Positions 23,530 to 34,513 of a stretch of DNA of 64,000 bases are shown in pieces. The position numbers and the translations under genes were made by a program. Under the pieces are notes generated by a model that saw only the letters and a program-made list of their open reading frames with translations, was not told the DNA's origin and did not search any database. The stretch comes from Atrina japonica (Eukaryota; Mollusca; Bivalvia; Pterioida; Pinnidae), in contig BROG01000912.1 of assembly GCA_030159075.1 (NCBI GenBank), positions 124,001 to 188,000 on the forward strand, in the 5' to 3' direction. The number at the start of each line of letters is the position of its first letter. Positions within the stretch are counted from its first letter, which is position 1.

Positions 23530-25990
23530 AGTACAAAAGATCAATTTAGTACAAATGTATATAATAACCAGGTGATTCCAGTTTGAACCAGTTACTGGAA
23601 TAGCCTATATCATCGCGGAACACTATATCGGCAGTGTCAACGACCTAATGCTTGTAAATGTAAACATATTATCAAAACCTCACAAAAACAAACACCAAAT
23701 ATCTCTGCAGATTATCAACAATTTGATTTTATTTGTTTTCCCACAAAATTAAGACGCCATACTTCGTCCAATTCTGTGAAATATCATTTACAGCACATTG
23801 ATTTATGTCTCTAATTCGAAAACTTAGGACCCTTATTTCTTCTTGATAGAACATGGCGTCATTATAACTGACGATATGAGACACTAAGTGTTATTATGTT
23901 CAACTGATGGCGTAAAAACTAATACAAAAATTTATCCTAAAATAATATTTTAAGCGAATCAATTATCTAAGGATTCTAAAATTTTAATGCGTTAGAAAGA
24001 ATGTTTTAATACCTTATACCAATGTGACAAGTCTTATTATAAGGAGATATTCAGAATTCCTTAACATAAAGACAGGCTTATGTAACTACATGTACATGTA
24101 TTTGTTTATCTTGAAACATTTCAGGCACGAGAATATTGTGTTTTGGAATGTCCTAATCAGAGGAAGGAAAATACTCTGTCGTTTAAAATAATATGTAGAT
24201 ATATAAAAGATGTTTTTGCTGAACAATTACGTTTTCCTGGTGAACGCAACTAACGAATACGACATTGAAAATTTTACAGAGTCAATAATACGTTATATGT
24301 ACATGGACACTCAAGAGTATCTGATAATTAACATGCATACGACCGACGGATGGGTATGATGACTTCATCTAGCCATTTATCCCAACTTTCGGCGAATAAA
24401 TAGTAATGTGCAGGGTCGTAATAATGTCCTTATCGAGACTTTCGCTTGTAGGATCAACAGTTGTCTAATGTCAAAATCGTTATAACGAGTTTGTTTGACA
24501 TATATATACCAGATTCACAAAACCCAGGGGGGGGGGGGTGGAGTTTTGCGTACCCTTTCTTGACCTTGACCTGGATAAAGTTTAAATTTTAGGTAATGCG
24601 GTATATGGACATAAAAATAATACTGGCAATCATTCCTACATGTGACCATACCCCCGTGTACCTAATGCAGAATGAAATGCAATGTCCGTTAACCTTGTCA
24701 TAACCGAAAAGTTATCATCTGTATGATAATGAAAAGGTTACTCCGGCCCGGCAAGTTATGTGAATCGGACAATATCATTTTCACTGTTTATGGTATTAAA
24801 GCACTTTGTTCTTAGTGATAGATAAACCGTTGTTTCTTTTTAAACATTGTTTCTGATTTTACTTGACCATATTCACACTGCTGAGTGGTCAGCCGCATAT
24901 ATCGTTTCCTTTTTGACACCTGGCAAACGTTTGAGTTCTTAGAAGTCAATGTTTGTCCAAAGCTTTATTATACTTCAATTCAATGCCTTTACGAACACGA
25001 CTTTGTTGCAGTTTTGAATATCATTCTAGTCATTGATACTTATTTTAGCCGATAATGATTTGATTTTAGTATGAGAAAGAATTGTTATAAAGAGCTTAGT
25101 GCATGCACTCGCTGATTAATAAGGGCACTTGGTTTAGAGGAAACTTACAATTGTGACAGAAAAAAAAGAAATGAAAGTGAAAGCAGATCAAACACATGGG
25201 ACTTCGATACATAAATATTAACAACCTATTTTGTACTCAATCGTTTGCCTTCATGATGCGCAAGTCGACACTGCAAATGTATAAGGTTTTACTGCCCCAA
25301 TATATGTCCCAATATATATATATATAATGTCATTCGTATAAATATTATGCATATTATCTAATAATTATCCTAATTATTCTAGAATTGACATCGTATTTTT
25401 ATGTTGTAAGAATACAATGTGCGTGTATATGAATGGTGCATACTATTTTAAATTCATCTGTATATATATGATTTAAAAGTATCATGAAAACAAATGTTCT
25501 GAACCAAACTTTATCAGTCAAAATTATACTTAAGACTACGTATGCAGTAATAAATAATTCAGCCAAAAGATAAATTGGTATCTTTAATATATAGTATTAG
25601 TATAGTCTCTGTGATGAAACAACATGTTCAAAGGGGTGTCTCCATGTTTATGTTATACTATATAATGCATGTTGATGAACCTGTATATATCATGCTGAGC
25701 GTGTCATTTCCTTTTTAAATTAGTTTTAGGTTTGACCCAGTATTGTAAAATGTTCTCGTCAATTCCTACTTGCGAGGCTGTCTAAAGGATTGCGTTAATG
25801 TAAGCCATTTATTTATGTGAAATAGGGATATGTAGATGATATGAAAGACTGAAAGATTTAGACCTAGTCTATGTTTCATATGAGCATGTGTGAAAATCAA
25901 TCTATATTTGTGTATAAGATATGTAATGTTGATGGCTCTCTGGAAGGTAACTCTGCGATTTTCCTATAACATACGCTTTTCTTACTCCTA
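23530..25990. other. intergenic, no gene seen
   Basis: About 2.5 kb of AT-rich sequence with no ORF over 60 codons. Features noted: a 10-base G run near 24528, a possible very diverged PLE tail at 24896-24965 ('tttgacacctggcaaacgtt', 'gtcaatgtttgtccaaag'), and a short TA run near 25310. Confidence 0.45.
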
Positions 25991-25994
25991 AGTA

Positions 25995-26450
25995 AAGCCT
26001 TAGTCATAACCGGACGCACGGGTTTTTAAATCGTGCGTCCTCTGCGTTTTTCACCGTAGGTGAGAGCCGTATAGGTCGTGGTGGCATAAAAAAGTAACGG
26101 TTACTTCGTAAGTTGGAAGTAAGAACGGCGTATGTTATTGGAAAATTGCAGAGTTTGTTGGACATGCCCAACATCCATCGTACGTGCTAACGGGCAGTCT
26201 GCGTGCTCGCAATTCCACAAGATGGCCATGTGAGGTCCGTGCCTTCCTTGGCGTTTTTTGTTTTTTGTTTTTGTTTTTTTGCCGTACATACCCCGTAGAG
26301 TGAAAGTACAGCCGGTTGTGACCGAGGCTTAACGAATTGACTTTTCCTTTTTTCTGCCCCCCCCCCCCCCCCCAAGACCTCCACGACTCTACGAAAAACA
26401 CAGAGGACGCTCGGTTAAAAAATCCGTGCGTATGGTTATGACTAAGGCTT
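25995..26450. mobile_element. TIR element with TA flanks, copy 1
   Basis: The left end 'aagccttagtcataaccgga' and the right end 'atggttatgactaaggctt' are inverted repeats extending about 60 bp (including 'cgcacgggtttttaaatcgt' inverted as 'ttaaaaaatccgtgcgta' and the 'gaggacgc' block). TA flanks both ends. The interior is non-coding, with a poly-T run and a poly-C run at 26357-26374. A MITE; the TA flank is compatible with a Tc1/mariner-like source, but that is not shown. Confidence 0.7.
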
Positions 26451-26479
26451 TACATACGTCGTTCATACCCCCAACTAAA

Positions 26480-26935
26480 GCCCTAGTCACAACTGGACGC
26501 ATGGGTTTTTAAATGCTGCGTCCTCTGCGTTTTTTCGCCGTAGGTGACAGTCTAAAAGGTCGTTGAGGGCAGAAAAAATAGCAGTTAATTCGTTGTTTAT
26601 GTTTGTTTATTGTTGTTTAACGTCCCACTCAAGAATATTTCACTCATATGCAGACGTCACCAAATGCCGGTGAAGGGCTTCAAATCTGGACTATGCTCGG
26701 CACTTACGGCCATTGAGCAGTGAGTGTTATTTAACGTGCCTACACCTACTGTGACACGGGACCTCCAGCTTTTACTGTCTCATCCGAAAGACAGGAAACC
26801 AACCTGCCGCCGGCGGGATTCGAACTCACGACCTCACGATCCAGAGTCGAGCGCGCTACCGACTGGGCCAGGCCGGCTCCCAGTCACATCGTAAGTGGGG
26901 AGTAACAACGACGTATACCGAACAGTGAATAGAAT
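26480..26935. mobile_element. TIR element copy 2, interrupted by a SINE
   Basis: The left part 'aaagccctagtcacaactgg' to 'agcagttaattcg' and the right part 'catcgtaagtggggagtaac' are collinear with the copy at 25995-26450. They are split by the SINE at 26597-26881. The right TIR is missing. The nested order shows the SINE inserted later. Confidence 0.65.
26597..26881 (-). mobile_element. tRNA-derived SINE (family 2), full length
   Basis: On the - strand: A-box region 'ctggcccagtcggtagcgcg', B-box 'gtgagttcgaatcccgccgg', a central 'ggtttcctgtctttcggatg' domain, 'aggtcccgtgtcacagtagg', 'gcacgttaaataacactcac', and the tail 'gacgttaaacaacaataaac'. It looks young compared with family 1. Imperfect 12-bp target duplication: 'cagttaattcgt' against 'cagtcacatcgt'. 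Confidence 0.85.
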
Positions 26936-27660
26936 AGACCGTATAATAATCAAAAGGTTACTCCGCATGACCAACGTATGTAAATCGGGAAATATGTCCT
27001 GCACATTAAGGAACCATCACTGTATAGGTTTAAGTACACAACAACTGTCAACAAATTAAGCACTTCACTAACATATGTTGATGTATTCATTGAGGCATAA
27101 CCTTTCTGGTGAGGCTTAAAATAGGTCTTAAACAGTTAAGCATTCGTCGAGAATGTTGGTGATTTTCATTGCATATATGAATCTTTATAACCACAATCAA
27201 TGCATATACCTTTAAATACGTGGAAATTGATATATCGAGACCGCAGCATATGCGATTATCTATTGATATTTAACAGTAAAGAATATCCAAGAGATTGGAA
27301 TGTTTATCATACGAATACAGACTTGGTCGGTTTATAATCCGCCATGTTTTTCTGTATTAATTGTCACAATGACGGATGGAAATTTAATGTTATGATAATA
27401 TTGCGTAATATAATGTTTAGAGATAAAAGTAGTCTGCCAATAGTTTAAATATGAAAATTACGCATTCAGGGTTGCGAAAAGATTGATAATGGTAGAATGA
27501 TTTATGTTTTTATACTGTCAATTTCATTATGTAGGATTTGCACGGATAAACGTCTTCTCAATACACTGGTGACAGTTGCAACATCTTCATGCGAATTTTT
27601 TATCTTTTTTAACACATTAGACAAAATATTCTAAAAACTGATTTATCTTAAACAGGCACC
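26936..27660. other. intergenic, no gene seen
   Basis: AT-rich, no ORF over 60 codons and no shared repeat recognised. Confidence 0.45.
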
Positions 27661-27663
27661 TGA

Positions 27664-28478
27664 ACAACACTCCACAGAAGTAACGACCAGTCACATAATT
27701 ATAAACCCACAGAAGTAACGACCAGTCACATAAGTATAAACCCACAGAAGTAACGACCAGTCACATAAGTATAAACCCACAGAAGTAACGACCATTCACA
27801 TAAGTATAAACCCACAGAAGTAACGACCAGTTTCATAAGAATAGACCCACAGAACTAACGACTAGTCACATAAGTATAAACCCTCAGAAATAACGACCAG
27901 TCACATAAGTATAAACCCACAGAAATAACGACCATTCACATAAGTATAAACCCACAGAACTAACGACCAGTCACATAAGTATAGACCCACAGAACTAACG
28001 ACCAGTCACATAAGTATAAACCCACAGAAATAACGACCAGTCACATAAGTATAAACCCACAGAAATAACGACCAGTCACATAAGTATAAACTCAAAGAAA
28101 TAACGACCAGTCACATAAGTATAAACTCACAGAAATAACGACCAGTCACATAAGTATAAACCCACAGAAATAATGACCAGTCACATAAGTATAAACCCAC
28201 AGAAATAACGACCATTCACATAAGTATAAACCCACAGAAATAACGACCAGTCACATAAGTATAAACTCACAGAAATAACGACCAGTCACATAAGTATAAA
28301 CCCACAGAAATAACGACCATTCACATAAGTATAAACCCACAGAACTAACGACCAGTCACATAAGTATAGACCCACAGAACTAACGACCAGTCACATAAGT
28401 ATAAACCCACAGAACTAACGACCAGTCACATAAGTATAAACCTACAGAAATTACGACCAGTCACATAAGCATAAATCC
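27664..28478. repeat. 35-bp minisatellite, about 23 copies
   Basis: Unit: 'cccacagaaataacgaccag' + 'tcacataagtataaa' = 35 bp, head to tail without spacers. Variants gaagt/gaaat/gaact, cagtc/catt, and aaa/aga recur in blocks. A group of several units appears to repeat (compare 27910-28060 with 28200-28420), pointing to higher-order duplication. Confidence 0.95.
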
Positions 28479-28479
28479 A

Positions 28480-29470
28480 GATACTGATAGAAACTTATGT
28501 TGCATTAACGGTTTTTGGCTCGCAGTAATGTTATGTGTTAATACTATAGCTTTATGTTCGGTTATATACAAAATATTTCTACTTTTCTTTTATCATATCC
28601 ATGTATTACTTTCCCCGCAACTCACTCCGGACAACTGACCATTACTTCAATTTAGTTTGAGCTATTGGGTTGAGTATAAGAGGTCTAATGACTTACTTGA
28701 GTTATGCCATAACTTTTATCAGTAATCTTTCAGTTATGGTTTTTTTCTGAATTTTTTTACATTCGGATATTCCGACAAATTCCATGGAGAATGGTTATTG
28801 TAATGTTAAAAATAGTCACCCGATAGGTCAGGGTGTATTCCATGTTTACTATGACGTCATTAGGCAACGGTTCAAATACTGGAAAGGTCAACTAGTTTTT
28901 ATCGGACAAAAGCTGAATATTACCAAAGAAATACAAATGTGAATTATTAGAATAGCAAAAACGTTTAAATATGAAGCTTAGGCATTTTTAATTTGTATTT
29001 GAGGGCTCCAAAAACACTTTTCCCATTTTCATAATAAATTATTCAAAACCACGGCGCCATGATATCTTAAAAATATATTAAATTTGATGTAAAAAGGTGT
29101 GTTTCTGTGAATCGACATTACACTTATGTTTTTCGTTATGTAAACACGTTTTTGAAGAATGGTTGTCGCTGATTTTTCTATATTTTGAGAATAAATGAGA
29201 AAGGATGAATGTTTTCTGGTAAATGATGCAATCTTTAGTGCACAAACAATCTTCGAAATTTTTTCCCTATATAATTGGTGAAACATTAGTTTCATTGACA
29301 AAAGCAAACTCCGCAACTTGTGTTTCTATCAACAGAATGGATCCTTACTTTCTCGTACGTACTTTGACTTTTGAAAATGTAAATAAACACCGGAATTAGA
29401 ACTGTGATTGGATTTCAATATCAAACCTTCTTGATACTTGATAAATACGTTGGTTATAAACATTTCATAT
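28480..29470. other. intergenic, no gene seen
   Basis: No recognised element. The 95-codon - strand ORF at 29029-29316 has no supporting context. Confidence 0.4.
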
Positions 29471-29480
29471 TGTTCTTTAA

Positions 29481-29784
29481 GAGGCATTAGCTGTGCAAAG
29501 AACATATACTTTCTACTCATTGTACAGTAATAAATAAGAGCTATACACAGGCATAAACAATCTATCTTATATTCCTATATATTTTGTTTAAATAAGGTCA
29601 GACTGGTATATTCATATACAAATGAGTAAGGCTGAGTTAATCAATTTAAAGTGAATAGTCGCCAAACTGGTATATAGAAATTTAAGAGCTTTGATGCCTG
29701 TGTATATCTTTTTTGTTATTATATATCAATCTAAGAAGTAAACATGGGCCGATAAATTTTGAAAAAATACACAGCTTATGACCT
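29481..29784. mobile_element. TTAA MITE, copy 3
   Basis: Left 'gaggcattagctgtg' after TTAA (29477-29480) and right 'acagcttatgacct' before TTAA (29785-29788). Both arms contain the 'tacacaggcataaacaatct' / 'gatgcctgtgtatatctttt' inverted blocks. The TTAA duplication is intact. Confidence 0.8.
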
Positions 29785-29829
29785 TTAAATAGTCAAGGAT
29801 ATGAAAATCACGGACAGCAAAGCATGAAA

Positions 29830-30450
29830 AATAAGGAGCTTTAGGAGACAATATACGAATCTGGTGAACATTGGACAACCAAGGACATCTAAAAATACAG
29901 AGATGAGGTCAGTTGTTAGGAGTGATAATCCCTTGTTGACCAGTCAACAGTAAAATTTACATGAAATAAATGAGGAATAAACTCTCATCAAAATCGGTAT
30001 AGACGATTAAATAACCACTACCAATCTGAAAGCTCAATATTTCATTTAATGAAACATAAGAATTGCAAACAAGACATTATACCGACCGTAAATTTTGCGA
30101 AATGTTGACACTAATCGCGATTTCTGATATCTTTGTGAATTAAACTTATCAATAAGTAGTTTGTCTTTTTATATGAAATGTCCATATGTTGAACTTGTCC
30201 AGGCATATCCAATAATCTGTGAGATATAAATATCATATACAGGCAATATAGAGATCTTACTACTTATATGATGGAAATTGACAGTAGGAAAGCCGGATTC
30301 ATCAGGTTTGTCGTTTAGCTTGGTTGTTAATTTCCTGTCTGTGTGTATAGTAAGAACAATGCCTAGGTAGGAAGCGTATGTCCTTGGACATGTGGTGATT
30401 TTAACTTCTATCTCGTTGCATTTACATACGTATGAAAAATATCATTAACA
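29830..30450 (-). mobile_element. decayed PLE 3' part, copy B
   Basis: Collinear on the - strand with the 3' 600 bp of copy C (31825-32470): compare 'gttgaccagtcaacagtaaa', 'tatgaaatgtccatatgttg', 'cttggttgttaatttcctgt' with the copy C equivalents. It covers the last part of the reverse transcriptase ('GDFP/IVNFPHL' region) plus the tail. Heavily mutated, no open frame. Confidence 0.7.
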
Positions 30451-31080
30451 GTTCGACATATGTATTCTGAACAGTACTATAAAGTTGGTCAAATGTGTTA
30501 TATAAACGCGATAGGTTTATAGTTATTAAAATATCACGAATGTTTTACTTAGATGCTATCTATAACTAAGACCTTAGCTATAAATGAAGTGTCGGAAATA
30601 TTGACTATGCGCTAATGCAAATACTGTGATATTCTCTCCCATGTTAATTTTTATCGGAACACATGAGTTGGATATATGTCGCATTCTTAAGACGCATAAC
30701 TTATGTGGTTGTTATTTTTTCTGCCGTGTATGTCATAGAGGCACAATCTTATGACGAAGTCTCATATCTGTGCTAGCTACGAATATGAGTCTGTCTTTTA
30801 TTGCGGCGAACACATCGGTCTCCGTAAACTTACCATACAAAGATGAATCTTAAATGTTTAGTTCAAGTTTAAAAGAAAAATATTTAGAACAATATTTCAA
30901 AACTTTTAAAGACAGATTGACTTGATTGAAACCCTAGTCAAAAAGTATCCCAATAATCCTTTTTTTTTTTTTGGCTTTCGGAAATATATATTTATATTTT
31001 TATATGATATTCGATTCGTTAGACTATCGCGCTATGATCCATCTTGTCTTTCATTTCTGGTCAAATATAATAGAAATAAT
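30451..31080. other. intergenic, no gene seen
   Basis: No recognised element. A 66-codon ORF at 30922 runs into the hammerhead repeat and is a shadow. Confidence 0.4.
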
Positions 31081-31089
31081 ACAAAAGGT

Positions 31090-31141
31090 ATAATGACCAA
31101 GATGATCGTTTCTATCAAATAGACTTCATCAGTCGAGTTCC
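31090..31141 (-). ncRNA. candidate hammerhead ribozyme, copy 3
   Basis: On the - strand: AACTCGA, CTGATGA (31126-31132), AGTCTATTTGATA, GAAAC (31108-31112), GATC, ATC (31101-31103), TTGGTC. Stem III has a C-A mismatch caused by ATC instead of GTC, but U16.1 and C17 are kept. Stem I pairs CUCGA/UUGG with wobbles. Probably weakened. Confidence 0.5.
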
Positions 31142-31423
31142 AATATTAAAAGAGATTCTAAAGGGAAAGTGGTTTAATAAATCCGTCTAAGAGTAACCAC
31201 TGTGAAAAGATGACTATCTTAGCTTTTGAAGAATTTAGAATTTAAATGGTGCTATTAGTGTCAAATATTACTTTAGTTTAAGATTGTCAGCTGGTACCGA
31301 AATGCCATTTACTAGGTTTATGAATACGCTCTGGAACTCGATCGGGTCCACCAGCAGTGGCAATGACCAAGCGGTTATAAATATTATAAACATAATACCA
31401 TGTTCACATAAACATAAGTTGTA

Positions 31424-31472
31424 ATGCTCAAGACGGTCGTTTCTGTCAATTAGACCTCATCAGTTCATCTCC
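31424..31472 (-). ncRNA. candidate hammerhead ribozyme, copy 4 (best core)
   Basis: On the - strand: GAGATGAA, CTGATGAG (core 31457-31463), GTC-TAATT-GAC stem II, A, GAAAC (31439-31443), GACC, GTC (31432-31434), then TTGAGCAT. All invariant bases are present. Stem III is AC/GT with a GACC loop. Stem I can pair AA/TT and, across an internal loop, ATG/CAT, which is the layout expected for a type I hammerhead. Confidence 0.6.
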
Positions 31473-31629
31473 AATTTTAAATAGATTTTCTAAAGCAAAA
31501 AAGGTATAATACAAGGTCAACTAATAAATTGAAATGCATATCCAAACCCATCTAAATGTAACCACTGTAAAAGGATGACTATCTTAGCTTCTTTAGAATT
31601 TAGAATTTAAATGTTGTCAGTGCGAAACA

Positions 31630-31790
31630 GTCCCACTGGAACCTAAGCAGTTTTTTTATTTTTCATATTATTTGCTGAAGGCCGATGGTCTCTTCCTGGG
31701 TACATTGTAATCGGTTCTGTCCTCCATCGATAAAACTGGCCGCCACCATATAAAAACGCTATTCAATATAAAAGTTATTGAAATTTGAGC
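31630..31790 (+). mobile_element. 3' part of a family 1 SINE
   Basis: 'cactggaacctaagc', 'gctgaaggccgatggtctct', 'tcctgggtacattgtaatcg', 'aactggccgccaccatataa' match the body and tail of the SINE at 41121-41345. The tRNA-like head is absent. Confidence 0.65.
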
Positions 31791-32237
31791 TTATCTGATG
31801 AGGTCTGATTAGCAGAATATAGAAAAATTTCAGATACCAAAGTATAAATCAATAGAATGTCAAGGACATAGATACAAATCCGGTAAAAATGGACAAACAC
31901 GGACCTCTGGAAACCAAGAGGTGGGATCAGGTGTCATAGAGGAGTAAGCATCCCCTGTTGACCGGTCACACCCGCCGTGAGTCCACAGTCAAGTCCAACG
32001 AAACACGTGAGGAGTGTATCCTCGTCACAATTGGTATAAACGTCTCAACAACCGCCAACGAAAAGGCAACTCAACATTTCACTTAGTGAAACAGAGTAGT
32101 CGCAAACAAGACTATTATAACGACCGTAAAATCTGCGATACGTTGACATTAAACGCGGTTTTCGTTATCCCTGTGTCAATAATTTGTGAGTGAGTAGTTT
32201 ACCTCTGTATATGAAATCTTCATATGTTGTACACGCC

Positions 32238-32633
32238 CTAGCATATCGGATCATTTGGGAAATATAAACTCCATATGGGTGACTGAAGGATATTACTACT
32301 TAAATGTGGAAAATTTACGATGGGAAAGCCGAAATCATCGCGTTTGTCGTATAGCTTAGTTGCTAATTTCCCGTCTGTGTTTATAATAAGCAAAATGTCT
32401 AAGTATGAAGCGTGTGTACTTGATTCTGTTGTATCTTTAATTTCTAGTTCGCTGGGATATATCGCATTGACATATGTATGAAAATTGTCATTATTAATTG
32501 ACAAAACGTCGTCGATATATCTAAATGACAAATTAAAGGACACCGCTAACTTTTTTTCTTTTGATTCAGCAGTTTCTGAATGAAGTTTGCTTCGTATGAT
32601 TAAAGGAAAAGGTCGGCCAATAAAGGAGCACAA
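32238..32633 (-). pseudogene. PLE reverse transcriptase fragment, catalytic part
   Basis: An open segment encoding LHSETAESKEKKLAVSFNLS followed by FRYIDDVLSINNDNFHTYVN and then an SYLDI/L strand and KLATKLYDKRDDF. The two Asp of IDD are intact. The first codons are out of frame with the preceding LADL motif because of a frameshift near 32620, and the segment ends in a frameshift at the IRYAR motif. It is a dead fragment of copy C. Confidence 0.75.
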
Positions 32634-33125
32634 TTGGTTCCCATAGGAATGCCGACAGTTTGTTAAAAGACCACGTCTCCGAACATTACAAATATATTGT
32701 CTATTAGAAATCCCAGCATGTTTTTTAAATCAACTTCAGTGTATGTATGTGTAGAATCAGAGTGGTGTTTGACGAAATAAGTATCCTGATAGCCAATCAC
32801 TAGATATTTAAATTTTCGGGTACCACCTTTAGTGAAAAAACAGTTGTCTATGATGCTGAAAAGTCTTTGTTTTAGTTTTTTATGTTGAATAGTAGTGTAA
32901 AGAGTAGAGAAGTCATAAGTTTTGATACTGTGAAAAATTGTGTGCCTTCAAGTTTTCTAAAAGCTGTTTAGAATTTTTAAGTATCCACATCTGATTTACA
33001 CAACTTCTGGAATAAGAAGCTGTACTGTATTGTTGAAGTTTCTCTTTAACGGCTGTCAATATCTTGGTAAGGAGTAAAGATAAAGGTTTGGTAGAACGTT
33101 TGCTGGATCCTGCTATGTACCTTTG

Positions 33126-33524
33126 CTAATATGGGGTTTTAGGAAGTTTAGGTATCCAATATAAATGTGGTAGCTCGAAATCGGTATCCGTTGTAGGTAT
33201 ATCAAATGAGCGTAATACGGACACGTGATTTTGAAGGATATCGTCCTTTGAAAGTGAGCTACGTGTGTATGTAGGATTTCCTGAATTCGTATTAAACCAA
33301 AGTTCTTCTAATAAACAATTATAGTAATGTGCCTTACAAATAAAAACTATATTATTTGAGGCTTTGTCTGCTGGTACTAGTACATATTGGTCATGTAATC
33401 TATTCAGTTCAGTTACTACTTCTGGATCATTAAATACAGAGGGATAACGTGTTTTTATAGTCACTTTAAGTTTTCGAATACGAAATTTTATCAACCATCG
33501 TATGGCTTTCAGCAATTTAGACAA
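33126..33524 (-). pseudogene. PLE fragment, N-terminal RT fingers
   Basis: 132 codons: a helical basic region (KAIRWLIKFRIRKLKVTIKT), then TRYPSVFNDPEVV, the conserved VLVPADKASNNIVFICKAHY and, at the end, ELPHLYWIPKLPKTPY, which abuts a frameshift. It belongs to copy C and is separated by stop codons from the upstream part at 33585-33782. Confidence 0.75.
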
Positions 33525-33750
33525 AGTGTCTGGTTCTACGTCTTCATGTTTGGCCCTTCGTCTGGCATAATCTTCTACAGAATCCTAAACTGAAATTCTG
33601 ACGCCAATTAAAGGAACGGGCTTCCCGGTATTTGGGGCCCTCAAAATAAGATTTTTGAGGCTTTCATTTTCAACAATAGAAACGTCGCCGGTAATGACAT
33701 GCCCAATAGGATTGTATTTGAAAGGAGATAAGCACATGAACATGTGACAG

Positions 33751-33905
33751 TGTTGTGAAAAAGATGGTTGATGTCTAGGCACTGCATAACCTGTTTGTAA
33801 TTGAATAGCTTGGATGCGATGCTAGGTAGTGTTGTGTAGAAGATGGTTGATGTCTAGGCACTGCATAACCTGTTTGTAATTGAATAGCTTGGATGCGATG
33901 CTAGG
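33751..33905. repeat. 77-bp tandem duplication inside PLE copy C
   Basis: The stretch from 'agatggttgatgtctaggca' through 'ataacctgtttgtaattgaa' to 'gatgcgatgctaggt' occurs twice in a row with almost no differences. It duplicates part of the element's N-terminal coding region and happened after insertion or in a degenerate copy. Confidence 0.85.
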
Positions 33906-34235
33906 TGTATAGCTATATGAAATGCAAGGCATGGTCTTCAGTTTCAAATATGGTGGAATACAGGGCTGAACTTTTTTGTGATTTAGAACATTGCCCATGT
34001 TTAAAGCGTCTATGCCTTTATTTGTAAATTTAAGTTTAATGAAAATACATTTCTGTTCAGAACAGTCATCGTTTGTAACGCGTGCTGGCTTATGATAATG
34101 ATAATCTTGAGTATTTATTTTGGCAATGTAGAAAACGTGTAACTTTGGTATTATGATTGTGATATCTACAGCAAATAAAAAGACAAACAAAAGAAATGGT
34201 ATCAGGTTTATAATCAATGTCATATAATACATAAA

Positions 34236-34513
34236 TATACTATGGAGATATTGAACATATTCAATATTAAATAAGCGACAGTTCTATACCTGAACATTTT
34301 GCAAAACTTAGAATAGATGTAGAGCGAGTTTCTAATCTTAGAATAAGTTCTTCAAATGTGTCTTAATATTATGATTAGAAATGTTTCCTCAGCACATATT
34401 CTACCACAGCAGTTCTGGAGAAATTCCTCATCGGATGCATTCAAGGCTGAAATCACAGTCACGTGCTTACCATTTCGGAACTTCACAACGGTTATAAGAT
34501 GTATCGTTTCACG
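34236..34513 (-). other. 3' UTR/flank of the CCK-like receptor
   Basis: The 278 bp between the receptor stop codon and PLE copy C. No clear AATAAA was found on the - strand in this interval, so the native transcript end may have been displaced by, or lie within, the PLE. Confidence 0.45.

Larger units (their letters stand above)
31083..31628 (-). mobile_element. retrozyme-like tandem dimer with two hammerhead motifs
   Basis: Two head-to-tail copies of a non-coding unit. Each has a hammerhead core on the - strand, then (in + order) 'agattctaaag' or 'agattttctaaag', then 'aaccactgtgaaaagatgac' or 'aaccactgtaaaaggatgac', then 'agaatttagaatttaaatg'. Predicted cleavage sites lie at 31101/31100 and 31432/31431, so the monomer would be 331 nt. 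Unit 2 carries an extra segment around 31495-31545. Family knowledge: metazoan retrozymes are tandem non-autonomous repeats of a few hundred bp with type I hammerheads that release circular RNAs. Assignment to that class is inference. Confidence 0.65.
31825..34235 (-). mobile_element. Penelope-like retroelement, copy C (longest)
   Basis: A broken - strand element of about 2.4 kb. In order: an N-terminal region (VTNDDCSEQKCIFIKLKF, 34080-34020), CISYSYTPSIASKLFNYKQV (33940-33870), GHVITGDVSIVENESLKNLI (33700-33640), a VPADKASNNIVFICKAHY block (33390-33330), LPHLYWIPKLPKTPY (33170-33126), a damaged stretch with QTVG-type RT motifs (32640-33120), FRYIDDVLSI (the catalytic YIDD-type motif near 32506-32522), an IVNFPHL block (32300), an FYGRY-like end, and the 3' tail (31825-31965). 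The ADKA, WIPKLxK and YIDD motifs fit Penelope-type reverse transcriptases. No GIY-YIG endonuclease was seen. Several frameshifts and a 77-bp duplication break it. Confidence 0.8.

Noticed and set aside
24896..24965. Another PLE tail
   Set aside because: Some words match ('gacacctgg', 'gtcaatgtttgtccaaa'), but the similarity is too weak to list as a separate element.
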